Part shown: in pieces, positions 1 to 11,100 of the stretch
Position numbering within the stretch: position 1 is the stretch's first letter
Layout: each line of letters begins with the position of its first letter
Assembly (NCBI GenBank): GCA_037893245.1
Contig: JBAIAA010000897.1
Span: 1 to 64,000, forward strand
Reading direction: 5' to 3'
Source of the DNA: Crossaster papposus
Lineage: Eukaryota > Echinodermata > Asteroidea > Velatida > Solasteridae
Length of the DNA stretch: 64,000 nt
Notes under the pieces: model-generated
The model's input: the letters and a program-made list of their open reading frames with translations, nothing else
Databases searched by the model: none
Told to the model about the DNA's origin: nothing
Position numbers and translations under genes: made by a program

Positions 1-603
1 TATATATTTTTTCGTCCTATAATAAATAAAACGAAATAAATAAATTAATTAAAACAAATTGAAATTGTTGAGATGTCTACTACACATATTCTGTCTTATT
101 TTGCCAGAACGCCTCATCAATTTTACGGGTGCAATTGTGCATTGTTCACATAGTGTAAACTGCTGATGGTTCCTAGTCGTTTTCCCAACAATGCAAATTA
201 TTCATTGAACATTTGTTTGTTTGAATGTCAGGTTGTGCTTGTTGACGACGCCCGCTATTGAAAGCTGAGGTGACCTGGAAACTGCAACACTCGGTAATGT
301 CATCAGACATCAGAGAAGCTATTATGAGACCTCGTTTGTCAACAACATACCAGGTTAATAGATAGGGGAAATAAATATATGGACAATAAGTCAGTTTGGT
401 ATTCCAACTGCCACATGTGCACAAGAAGAATTGACTATTTTACTTTTGAGATAAACATTTTCATCGAATGCGTTGCAAAAGCATAGTGGGGTAGCAACAA
501 ATTTACAGATATCGCTGTCCAAATGTTGTTGAGAACTTAAGAATCGAAACATTTTACGACCAAAATTATATAGAAATATCTTAATTGATGGTGATTGTGA
601 AAA
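1..603. other. AT-rich sequence without recognised gene
   Basis: Only short ORFs occur, with no recognisable domain, splice-bounded exon or repeat structure. It ends where the first partial copy of MITE family A begins. Confidence 0.5.
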
Positions 604-790
604 ACAAGAACATGGAGAACTGCCCAACGCCGGCTAAAAAACAAACGCAGCTTTTCTTGCATTTCTCAGCATCCATGATTGTAAAACTTTGGACAGGTCA
701 GTTGATCGATATTTACTATAAAATACAACCCCCCAAATCCACCCATTCATGATAATTCAAGCACTTACCAATGGTGTATCCTACCTTTAA
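604..790. mobile_element. MITE family A, copy 1 (partial)
   Basis: The 3' half of a repeat found nine times in the window. It carries the family's internal block (ttctcagcatccatgattg) and ends in the terminal repeat ATGGTGTATCCTACCTTTAA. The left part is missing. Full copies are flanked by TTAA and have terminal inverted repeats AAAGGTAGGATACACCATT. No coding capacity is seen. Confidence 0.8.
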
Positions 791-1287
791 ACACGCATGC
801 GCAGTTTGAATACTCAAACTTGCTTATTAACCTATTTCTCGTTGGCACATGTAGCCCACACCCCCATAGATAACCCTATAAAATTATGTCAATTTTTGTT
901 TGTATTACTCATTTTTTTTTAGTCCGTAAAATAACTGTTAACTGCACGTATGAATACGCACCCCACCGTTCACCAACTAAACACGATGATACCCTACCCC
1001 GGAACCGGCCGGCCTGGTCGAAGGGGCGTGCATTCGTTATCTATGGAGTTTGAACATTCGCTCTAAAACGATACATGCAAGCTCGCACACAATAAAACGT
1101 CATCGAGTCACATGTATCATTTTTGATTGCGTCCAAGATCCACAACTCCCCTGGCGTGAACACCGACCTTGGTTGGTGAAATACCAACAAATGCCTTGTG
1201 CCTTATCGTAGAATGTTGTATGCATGTTTGCTAATCCCTGACCAGGGCTAAAAACACTCGAAAAAACAAGTATAAATACAGTAGCAC
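791..1287. other. No recognised feature
   Basis: Intergenic-looking sequence between two MITE copies. Short GC-richer patches occur near 1000-1030 but show no gene or repeat that I recognise. Confidence 0.4.
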
Positions 1288-1519
1288 TTAAAGGTAGGAT
1301 ACACCATTGGTAATTGCTTGAATTATCATGAATGGGTGGATTTTGGGGTTGTATTTTATAGTAAATACCGTTTACCTGACCTGTTCGAAGTTTTACAACT
1401 CATGGATGATTCTATTTATCGGAATAATTACAGGATATCTAGCGCAAATCATTTTGCTGATGCCTAGAATCAACATATTTTTGTTTTTGATATCTGCAAA
1501 TGGTGTATCCTACCTTTAA
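1288..1519. mobile_element. MITE family A, copy 2 (complete, shortened)
   Basis: TTAAAGGTAGGATACACC at the left and GGTGTATCCTACCTTTAA at the right form the inverted repeats, with TTAA at both edges (1288-1291 and 1516-1519). Orientation is opposite to copy 1. The internal GC-rich palindrome is deleted, giving 232 bp rather than about 390 bp. Confidence 0.88.
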
Positions 1520-1571
1520 GCTCCATTCCCATATCTCCTAGCGATAAGAATGGATAACCAAAACGACATAC

Positions 1572-2247
1572 TTGATCTCATCTTGCCCTCCCACGCCTGG
1601 TTCCGGCGTGAAAATGGACCAAGAACTGATGATTTTCAGCGACGATGAAATTCCTTGTGGGCGCAACGGCAGCCTCCCCCTCCACCCGGTCGAAGAAACG
1701 AAGCTCATCATGCTCGAAACCTTACGCCAGAGACGTAATCGCCGCGCTAAGCCAGAGGTCGTCCGCCTGGCCAGCCTGAGAAATCGGGTCCGGAGACGGG
1801 CAAGCACGTTAGAGAAAAGTCTCAGCCGTGGTGAGGTTCTCGATTGGCTCAGTTAGAAAAAAAACACCCCAACCCTTCCTTTGGGTATCTCATGCTCACC
1901 AGAGAGATCATCTCAAGAAATAACAAAGTAGCGGAGTGCTCCTTGGAGTTGGGCCAAATAACTATGACACGCTACAAATCAGAGCTTCGCCTTAGTTGAG
2001 ATTCGGATGGCAACAAGCCAAACGGCGGATTAAGCTTGATAGAATAGCTGAGCTATACGACAGGGTGGAGAGAGTGGGCGAGCCCAAACAGGTTCTACAA
2101 ATTATCGTCGACTCTGCTGAACAGAAGATGGGCATCAACCCTAATAGTCTGACACAAAAACACAAAACCCAGCGTTACACGTCCCTTAAGTTGAATTTCC
2201 ATCCATGTGACCCAGAATCCAAGAAGAAAAAATCGGAAGGGGCGTAA
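1572..2247 (+). CDS. Hypothetical, possibly mobile-element-derived ORFs
   Basis: Two short open stretches lie in tandem. 1572-1856 (94 codons) is basic and Arg-rich with a possible helical segment (RQRRNRRAKPEVVRLASLR). 1996-2247 is also charged and ends in KKKKSEGA. Neither matches a family I can name. The end of the second (2161-2262) shares ACCCAGCGTTACACGTCC with the 3' repeats near 33 kb and 60 kb, and then carries the reverse complement of another piece of that tail. The region is therefore probably a rearranged element remnant rather than a host gene. Confidence 0.2.
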
Positions 2248-2262
2248 TCATACATGCAGCCA
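2161..2262. repeat. Tail fragment of the 33 kb/60 kb retroelement
   Basis: ACCCAGCGTTACACGTCC is in direct orientation relative to 33061-33490 and 59936-60040, followed by GGGGCGTAATCATACATGC, which is the reverse complement of the GCATGTATGATTACGCCCC found there. The two pieces in opposite orientation suggest a rearranged or foldback remnant. Confidence 0.5.
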
Positions 2263-2759
2263 AGTCATTTTTGAGTTCGTATAATAACTAATGACGAATT
2301 AATCTGTACTGTAAATGTTAAATTCATGAAACAAAATTATATTGCTTTTCATGCTTTAATTTAGAATTGGCTCAAAACATCCCCACAAAAGTTTATTATT
2401 AAATTTAACATGTCGGTGTACTGTAAACTGTTCTCATGTGAAGTGAGGCCAAATAAAAACAAATTAGTATCATGTCCAGCACGCATGTTTGTTTTTGCTA
2501 CTGCATCACAACATGCGTTTTCCCATTGTTGTAAAAGCTTAAAATTAATGATTTAGCCCTGAAATAACTTGGAAAGGAGAGTAATAAACACCTTTGTAAT
2601 ATGTAGTGAAGAACCAGAATGTTAAGCTTTTTGTGGTTCCCTTGTGAATATTCATTTGTGTGATAACAATTCAAATAAGTGAAATTTGTATTTTTTATTT
2701 GTTTTTAATGCGCAATCCAAACTTTCAAATATTAGTTCCGAGATTTTTTTTCGAAGAGG

Positions 2760-2835
2760 CGTGTGGCTGTGGCCCGGTGGTCTAGCTTGCTGATGCCAGG
2801 CTCGTGGGATCCTTGGTTCCAATCCTGGCCTTGGA
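2760..2835 (+). repeat. tRNA-derived SINE-like segment
   Basis: Contains a box-A-like GGTGGTCTAGCTTGCTGA and a box-B-like GGTTCCAATCC at tRNA-like spacing. The ends do not pair into a full acceptor stem, so this is a SINE head or tRNA relic rather than a functional tRNA. Confidence 0.4.
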
Positions 2836-2896
2836 ACATCAGCAGGGAATATTTCTTCAGTGCAGTTGGTAACATTTAAAAGTACATAAAACAGTA

Positions 2897-2975
2897 GCAT
2901 GAGTGGGACTTGAACCGCGTACCTCTAGCATAGCAGTCACTACCTCGTTTCCCTACTGTACGCTAACTGCCCCAC
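2897..2975 (-). repeat. tRNA-derived SINE-like segment, minus strand
   Basis: On the minus strand GTTAGCGTACAGTAGG (box-A-like) precedes GGTTCAAGTCCC (box-B-like) at tRNA-like spacing. It lies about 60 bp from the opposite-strand SINE-like segment, so the two may form one composite element. The clover-leaf is too imperfect for a tRNA call. Confidence 0.4.
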
Positions 2976-3826
2976 CTGGAGGCGAAGTGTTTTTTCCAAA
3001 CGACACTCGCCATAGAACTGGTTTTTAGGCGCATCTGATTGGTTGTTTATCATCCATTCATCCATGTGAGACATTGCATGACTTCTACTAGGGTCAATAA
3101 ATTGACAGCAAAATTTACTACCATGGGCGATGTCGTTTGGGAAAAAACAATTCGCCACCCGGGACCCCCTTGTTACAGGCCAACTGGCCATGGCGTGCGA
3201 TCGAACAAAACGCATTTTATTCCAGAGATTTCTTGAAATGCATATCGCTCAACACCACCGTAAATTGGTATTTTTATGGCCTTTTTTCAATTTGTCACTA
3301 TTTCCTGATATATAATGAGCTTATTGGTCACTTTACAATCAGGAATACTTCAGAGGGTATGCAAGAATCTTCCTGGCAGTAAGGGTTCTTGCAGGGCTAA
3401 ACAAAGAGACCAGTTACTCCCAGCTTATCTCTCTGGTATGGATACAGCTTATGTCGAAGCTTATGTTTAGGTACAGTCTACTAAGTACTTGTTCATGAAA
3501 CACCGACCAACCTAAAAACTGTAGAGTCTAATCAGCCTCCATTGAGAACTGGTAACCAGGCAACTAAGTTGTTTTGAGAGGCAGAACAAAACCGTTTTCT
3601 ACTTCTACTTCTACTCCAGTTTGTGGTTGTAATCTGGTGTTTGTACGAGTTGTAGAACTGTTATCCAGGGCCTTAAATTAATTGTCCAAGAGCCAATCGA
3701 TGGCAATGAATATTAAGCACTTTGACACCTTGTGCTAACCTTTTTGCCTGTTGCCTGCATTTTTGTCTGGTTGGGGTCAAGAGGGTATCTGGAATTTATG
3801 CGCTTTTTCAGACCATGTGGTGTTCA

Positions 3827-3870
3827 GTTCTTAACCAGTTGGCGCCGGGATTATTTTGACATTGACTGGA
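3827..3870. mobile_element. MITE family B terminal fragment
   Basis: TTAACCAGTTGGCGCCGGGA closely matches the left end of family B (TTAACCAGTTCGCGCCGGGA at 18986), followed by the shared GATTATTTT. The rest of the element is not preserved. Confidence 0.5.
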
Positions 3871-4603
3871 CTTACAGGATTTTTTTATTAACTATTTTAC
3901 TTAAATCATTGACACTTATTAAGAAGGGTTTCAGGCCCGACATCTGTGCGGTAGCACCCCTGAAATTTCCGCCGTCGTAGATAATTCCGGCCTTGCTTAT
4001 GACATGTCGTTTCGAATTCCGGAGAAAAAGAACCCATTGGTGTACATTGCATCGACGCAAACTGGATAACAGACACCATTGAGGTGCCTGTAGAAATAAT
4101 GCAATAATGTAATGATTTTCGTGAGGTTTGCTCATGTCAAGTGCCAAAGATGACTGTTTGTATAAGTGGACTGTACCAGAGTTATCTTTAAGTTTGGTTG
4201 ACAACCCTGAAGGAAGTTAGGGAACCAGACTGCAAGAACAGCTCTGTTTTCTTGGTTTTTCCAGCTTATATTGCCACAACACAATAAAAACTGGTATATT
4301 TACCATAAATATAAAGCCCAAACCCATCCATTTTCAAAAATTACCAGCAAGAGCCTATAGTGTATACCGGGTTTTGTAAGAAATGGTATAAAAAACAGTC
4401 GAGTATCATATCGTTTTATGGGATCAGTATGTGGTACCAAATAAGACAATTTTACCTAAATGGCTTCAATAGTTATTTTTTTCATTTTTTCGTGACTTAT
4501 TTCCACAAGTGCAATACGATCAAATTTAAAATGAGTGCTGCGCCAATAGAACATTGCCTTATATACATGATACAATTGCCTTTCTACGTTTTTAGAAGAT
4601 TTA

Positions 4604-5284
4604 GGGCCAAATTCATAAATTGTGATTTTCCCTTGATCATGATTAACTAGGCTAAACTGTGTATAAACAGTTGATGATCGAACGTACAAATCTAGGCCCG
4701 AATTCATAAAGAGTGCTTAGATCAGCTGCTGTTTATCAAACGTACATTGTTAGTGACATGCGTCTAAGTAACAAAGAAAATGTTAAACGTCCCAAAGAGC
4801 TCGTTTATCTCGTGTACAAGTTACCATTTTGCTTGTGGGACAGACGTATAGCCATGGACCTGCTGCGTATCATTGAAATAGCACAGGAAGAACTTTTCCC
4901 CATCTTTACACTCTCAATGAGACCCATTTTCTGGTCATGAGTAAAATTATTAGCGCGTTTTTTTTGACACAGCGATCCTCCCACTAGTGTCAACTGAGCT
5001 GATCAGCAGAGCACAGCGATATGCGTGTTTTCGAAGATACATATGCCCTTTTATTCAGCATATTACGTAATCCGCTGTGAATAGAATGATGTACGGCTAG
5101 ACCACTAAACATCAGCTAAGCAGGAACTTGTACGCGGCTGGGTAAACAGCCGATTATTTTCTTACTGAATTGCGATGATCTCAGGAGTTTATCCACACGC
5201 GCACTTCTCTGCTTTACCCACACTTACAATACTTGTACGCGACTAAAATAATCCGGTGATCATTACCGTTTATGAATTTGGCCC
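4604..5284. mobile_element. MITE family C (GGGCCAAATTCATAAA ends)
   Basis: GGGCCAAATTCATAAA at 4604-4619 is perfectly inverted at 5269-5284 (TTTATGAATTTGGCCC). A further copy of the end, GGCCCGAATTCATAAA, sits at 4695-4710, so the true element is either 681 bp or a 590-bp element beside an extra end. No transposase ORF is seen, so it is non-autonomous. Confidence 0.65.
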
Positions 5285-5634
5285 TTAGAGTTTTTTCCAT
5301 CTTGTTCTCCCCTCCCCATAGCCTTATACCCCGCCCCTTCCCTACAAACAATGAGATGTATAGGGAAATGTTCAAATAGTTTTTTTTCTTCAAATTTTAA
5401 CAACTTTCAAATTTTCCCAAAATGATGCTATACAATGTACATGATTGTTGGAAACCTAATTACCAAAAGTTACATAAAATGTCTAAAACAACGGTAACCG
5501 GCCTAGCCTACACATCTGCAAACTCTTTAAACTGGTATCAACGCAGCTAGTGTCGAGTGCATGCAAGGTTTACATTTACGATATCATGACTATCATAAAC
5601 TTGTATATTCCTCCATGATTCAATCAAACTGTGC

Positions 5635-5648
5635 CAGGCCCGTACGCA

Positions 5649-5681
<33 letters not shown>

Positions 5682-6007
5682 GCGACGGGTGCATACGACA
5701 GACCCCCCCCCCCCCCCCCCCCCCCCCCCCCACAAAAAAAAAAAAAAATAAAATAAATTATTCAAGTTCCACCTTTTGCGGGGGAAATAACTGTACTGGC
5801 ACACAAACATTTTTGGTCCCATTTTTGGTTCCATCAGTACAAATTCGCCCCCCAAATTACCAAAAGGTCCACATTTTTCAGGGTAAATAATAGTATTTTG
5901 ATGTAGAAATAACTTACTGGCAAACGAAAAAAAATTGTTCCTTTTTTGGTCCCATCATTCGCACCCCCCCCCCCCCACCCTGATAAAAAATCCTGCGTAC
6001 GGGCCTG
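5635..6007. mobile_element. MITE family D with CAGGCCCGTACGCAGG ends and G/C homopolymers
   Basis: Perfect 16-bp inverted repeats CAGGCCCGTACGCAGG (5635-5650) and CCTGCGTACGGGCCTG (5992-6007) bound a 373-bp element. TGTGC lies directly outside both ends (5630-5634 and 6008-6012) and is the apparent target duplication. Inside are a G run of about 30 bases and a C run of about 30 bases about 20 bp apart, then an A-rich stretch and a second C run. Spurious ORFs read poly-Gly and poly-Pro. The CAGG ends recall hAT elements, but the apparent 5-bp duplication is short for hAT. Confidence 0.75.
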
Positions 6008-6012
6008 TGTGC

Positions 6013-7440
6013 TAACACATAATATATCTTACTAATATTATATAATTAAGTGCAATAGTCCTATACTATGGTACTTTGATCATGAAGGTAGGCTACCTCT
6101 ATGCCTTGATCATAGCTGTGCCTACCTATCACTATCATCATATGCATGCAGCACATGCGAGTAAACTACCTATACGTACCACCAGGTTGAGAATAGAATT
6201 TGTACGCGTGCAAGAAGTCTGAAAATACTGATTACTGCCATTTTCCCTTTCTCGCAAAAATGTAGCTCAGTTGATTTAAATAATAAAGTTATTTTTATTT
6301 TGAGAGAAGTCCAAATAATAAATACCCTGTGGGCTTAATTCTCTGAAATAACATCAAAATAACCACTTATGTTTGGAACAATTGGGGGGACAAAATTATC
6401 AAGAGAGGGGACAGAATAAACTGGAGGGGACAGAATTAATGCCTCCGGTATATCCAGGGGGACATTTTTACCTAGGTAATTCAGTCCCCCCCCCCCCCCC
6501 CATGACAATTTTACCGGGGGACAGAATTATCGTCCACATCGGCACTCATCAGTTGGCTGTTGAATGAACATTGACAATACCCTGTGTACAATAACAGATT
6601 ACAGCTACCAGTTTGTACCATACATCATGGCCAAATATTGATTAGATAATAGATGGTCTCTTTATTCCACTATTGATCGCGGGTTTAGCGGATTCGCCAC
6701 GTGATATCGTTCAGCCCAACCCATTGTGTGTTAAGCACTTTAAACTAGTTGTATCATGGAGCTAAGGTTATTGACTGGCAGTATTATCTTTCGTCTTAAG
6801 TGTGCTAGTGCGCCATCATCGCTGGTAATTGCTGTGGAATATAAAACCAACTTATGACCAGAGTAATTCAATCAAGTTTATATAGAGCTGCAAGGCACTG
6901 TGAACAATATCATTTTGTTGAGCTTTTAAAACACACGTTAGCCAAAATGCAGTGGATTTATGCAGAATAAAGGGAACCTAATTTGGTGATAAGAACTAGT
7001 CATTAAAATTGTTTATAGTTATTATGTCATTTTTATTCCCGACGTAAATAAGGGTGCGTCCGAATCCCTTGTCTGGGGCTATTGTCTAGGTGTTCATCCA
7101 TTACAACTACGCGTGACATAGACGTAGCTGTAGCCCTAGCCGGCCGTTTTGGACACGTCAGTGAAGAGTACCGGTACGTATGTGTGCTACACCACCAAGC
7201 ACCTGAAGAGACTCATTTAAATTACAAGTAATCGCCAGGCCAAATTACCATACAATGTGTGGCCAATTGTGTATTGTTTGGTTCTTTACCGTTACTCTAC
7301 CCCCCTCCCTCCCTGAACGACCCCCTTTTTCTCTTTCGTTTTCATGGCTAATTCGCCAAGCGCCCTCTATCGCTGCAACGTGTCATGGTTATCTAACAAA
7401 AACACACGAAGCAAGAAAAGAAAAGTTTATATTGTGGCTC
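6013..7440. other. No recognised gene
   Basis: Contains a C run near 6487-6500 and G-rich patches at 6380-6440, with several ORFs under 65 codons that show no domain or codon signature. Nothing else is identifiable. Confidence 0.4.
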
Positions 7441-7445
7441 TGAAG

Positions 7446-7497
7446 GAACATCGCAAATCGTGAATACTGACGTCAATATTTACGATTTGCTATGTTC
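7446..7497. repeat. 52-bp near-perfect hairpin
   Basis: GAACATCGCAAATCGT... pairs with ...ACGATTTGCTATGTTC with about three mismatches, and the centre is the palindrome TGACGTCA. It could be a pre-miRNA-like or foldback structure. No function is shown by sequence alone. Confidence 0.6.
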
Positions 7498-7598
7498 TTT
7501 TAGAACCACCATATGCTACAGAATTTAAAGAATTAAAAATACATTTAAATATTAGTTTATATATGAATGAATTAAATCTCAATAAAGAAAGCCAATTC

Positions 7599-7716
7599 GA
7601 GACTTTTGAGACGATAGCGGGCGCCCTACCAACCGGTTCTTTTCTATTGTTCCCAGTGACAAGAACAATAGAAAAGGACCGGTTGGTGGGGCGCCCCCTA
7701 TCGTCTCAAAAGTCTC
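7599..7716. repeat. 118-bp foldback with about 50-bp arms
   Basis: GAGACTTTTGAGACGATAG at the left is mirrored by CTATCGTCTCAAAAGTCTC at the right. The arms continue through GGGCGCCC and ACCAACCGGT and close on a loop of roughly 8 bases (near 7654). Only a few mismatches are present. It is best read as a snap-back MITE or long hairpin. Confidence 0.7.
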
Positions 7717-8059
7717 CCATTATTGTTGGCGTTTTTACAATCACTTGACTTTCTGTCAACTAAAATATAATAATAATTAGTTATGCAAAACATTTTGAAA
7801 GTGTTGCTAGTAGAACTATATTCATTAATTGTGCTAATCGGAATAAAACGTGTAATAATGTTTGTGTGATATCACACTTTTTTGACGCATGTCGGAGTAG
7901 ACGAACCAGAATGTGTGGTTCCTCTGGTTGAACGGAACTACGACGCTTGCCTGTCCGTTGTAGAACACCATAGGTTTGGCGCCACTAAGAAGGTTCCCTG
8001 TTGTAGCTGGTGTGCTGTTGTATATGAACGTGTTATGGGTACCAGTCTCATGAAGCCCT

Positions 8060-8115
8060 CTACTCACTCCAGGATACGTGGATAGTCATGTAGTCAGCAA
8101 TTCCAACACCTTCAC
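8060..8115 (-). CDS. Gene 1 terminal exon
   Basis: 56 bp after GCATTAG, reading GEGVGIADYMTIHVSWSE then TAG at 8062-8060. Phase matches exon 6 (G joined to GT). The open frame further downstream (8059-7834) lies after the stop and is probably 3' UTR or intergenic. Confidence 0.75.
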
Positions 8116-11100
8116 CTAATGCATACATTAATTAAAACAAGTACGTGGCAACATGGTAATTACTCTGAAACTAACAAATGAGACAAACTTTCGGAATGGT
8201 CAAAAATATCCTGCCAAATAATTCCGTCAGAAATAATTTTAATCGATAGAAAACAATTTAAAAGTTTAGACGCAAAAGCCGCTAAACGCCAGCCAACAAA
8301 AAAAAATATTTATCATAAACTTTTACTTGATATCGTTAAAATCATTATTTATGGGAGTGGCGTTTGGCGGCTTTTCGGCCTATACTCCTCAATTATTTAG
8401 GTGGTTTACAATGTAAAGTATATCATTTGCAGCTTTCCAAAAAAGGTTTAAAAGCTTACTAGTTTTAAAAGTTATAATGACACTAAACTCTATGTGAAAA
8501 TAACTCTTCTGACTTGCTGTCATTTTGAAGAAAACCATAAAAGAAGATCATTTTCCAAAGATATGTCTCAGAGACTTTTTTTCCCATTAGGCTACATACA
8601 AAAAATGAATTGTTTCTCATCAGAACCTTTTTGAAAAAATGGTCCGTCAGGGCATTTTATATTTTATATTTTATAGAATAAAAATGTCGCCGAATCTTTG
8701 AAACCGGTATCTGACTAAACAACTACAGGCGCGCTGGTTTTGTTCGTGCCTATGTACATGTACATGTTGATGAACCGGGCGTTGGTGGTAAGCGCTGATG
8801 TGCATTTAGCTCTGATTGGATAATTTTTGTTGCGACCTGCGAACGTAGGTTACTACTTCCGTGGCTCAGCTGCGCGGCAGAGCATGTACGCTACCCAGAA
8901 TGCCGTGCGTTTTTCTACACAGAAATCTATGAAGCTCGTCAGGTGTTTTCCAGCGCCCAGTTATAGTATGGGCGCCACCGCATGCGGGGGTGAAAGCGCT
9001 AGTTGACAAAAACTACGTTGGGACATTGCATTCTTTATTTAAATTACAAAATGTTTTCGTTGATTTACTTTCCAAAACTGACCAATGCACACATTTCATA
9101 TAGAATAAAAGCTCAAATAATGTTGGTAGAAACACAAAAATATAGTTAAGTCGATTTATTTTCCCATATAATTTTGAGCACCCCATGCAGGTTTTTTTAA
9201 TGAAAGAGGCCCACAGACACCGTTCTCACTACTATTATACTCGGCTTCTCCGATCTCCTGTCCGCCGTCGATTTTCCCGGCTTGCTTCTGCTGGAACATG
9301 TATGGCCACTAAAAACATTCACTTGGCCCGCGTGAGTTTTAACTGTTATTGCTTTCAACAGCGTGTTTTTACAGCATATACAAAATAAAAAAAATAAAAA
9401 TCTCGGAATTTTCGGGCGTCCGGTACATTTATATTTTGTTTATAAAATATAAAAAAATATCCACCCGGCACGAAAAATTGGCCCGGCCGCTGATGAGAAA
9501 CAATCCATTTTTTGTATGTAGCCTTATAGTATTGGTTTATAATCCGTGAATGAAGCGCACAAACGTTGACACGACATACGTGCCTGTGTGGTGTCAATGT
9601 TTGTTGCTATTGTCGTTTACAATCGAAAGGAAAGATGCAGGATAATCCTGATGTTTTTGCATCGTTACCTGGTGATGACATAGTGTGGCTCCATCTCGTG
9701 GCACTTTTCGAGGTGCTATACATAATGGCGAACGGTTCAACCCAGAGACAATTTGGCTTCGGCCCAGCAAAGAAAAGCCACCAACTCTCGTCTGCGCAGT
9801 TTTCCGGTCCATATCCGTTGATGAGGAAGTGTCGCCCAGGCCTGCGAAGAACCATCGCAAATGCATTACATGTAGTTCAAAGCCTTGGTGCCGTGTGTTT
9901 AGGGGTGTTTGTTGTTGGGTTGTTGTTGTTGTTGTTGTTTTTTTTGGGGGGGGTGTTTGTTTGTTTGTTTGTTTGTTTGAGTGTTGGGGTGTTGTTATTG
10001 TTGGGTTGAGTTATGGGTTAGTTTGTTTGGGGTTTTGGTTTTTTTGGGGGGTTTTGTGGTTTTTTTTTGTTTTGGGGTTTTTTGGGTTGTTTTTTTTGGG
10101 GGGGGGGCGCAAGCAGCAAGGTTGATCACCAATACTAAACAATATAGTCTTCATTCGTACCCACCGCCCAAAGATGGCGCTAGAAATGGCTTATTTCTTC
10201 ATGTTGCATGACGTCATTTCTTTGAGCCTTCATTCGAAAGAATTGGTTTCAACAATAGTATCCGTGTGCGCGTAACACGTGCGATTACTGTGGGATCTTG
10301 TGTTTCCTTTGCATAACGTGGTGAAGCAGGCTAGCCAGTCCCAGCGCCCTACTTTGGGCGGCGGATACAAGACAAGTACGGAGCAAAGGCTGAGGATCAA
10401 GAGTCATTTACCAGGACTGGTGGCCTTCCATAGTGAAGTATTTGGCCCATTGAACGGCCGACCAGGGAGACGCCATAAGACGGCCTGCACTGAACCAGTT
10501 CACGATGTTGGAATTCACTCCGTTGAAGATCAACTGAACTGCGGGTTGTGCTTCATCGAAGTTGAACAAGGAAAACTTCACCTTTTCGAGAAAAAAAGTG
10601 AAGGTTATAGCCTATAGTTTCAGACTCGGAACTATATGTATAAGAGCGCCGAAAACATCAAAGACGTAAATGGTTTTCTTACCAGTTTTAACTGGCTGCT
10701 GTTATTGCGCCAAGCATCGTAGATAGACTTGTCGCGGTAATGGCCTTCAATGGTATAGTTCCAGCGATTGTCGGTCCATATCTCATACAGGCTACGGTTA
10801 GACGTAGTCTGGCCTCCAAGCCCCTTGAACGCGAGTTGCCACTGCAAGCCTGCCAGAAATCAAGGTTATACGGTGACGGTTAATGTCATTCAGGATTTAC
10901 CTTTCTTCTGAATAAAAACATACCTATAGCAAACCCCTAGTAGTAGTACCCACACCTGTTGTTTTCTGGTTTGTAAAGACTTCGATTTTCACAGATGTCT
11001 ACACCAGAGTACGTTACACTACAAAATATACACAAATTATTATCATAAACTAGTGTAGTAAGATCACTGCTATGTAGTATTGTGTGGTATTAGGTGACGT

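Noticed and set aside
5547-5890. ORFs with poly-Gly and poly-Pro
   Set aside because: They read through G and C homopolymers inside MITE D.
9685-10211. ORFs rich in Val/Phe/Gly
   Set aside because: They come from the G/T-only intron tract and run antisense to gene 1 exon 6.
10940-11040. Possible extra exon of gene 1 (TATATTTTGTAG ... CAACAG|GTGTGG)
   Set aside because: It has plausible borders, but its reading phases do not fit between exons 3 and 4, whereas exon 3 joins exon 4 directly in phase.
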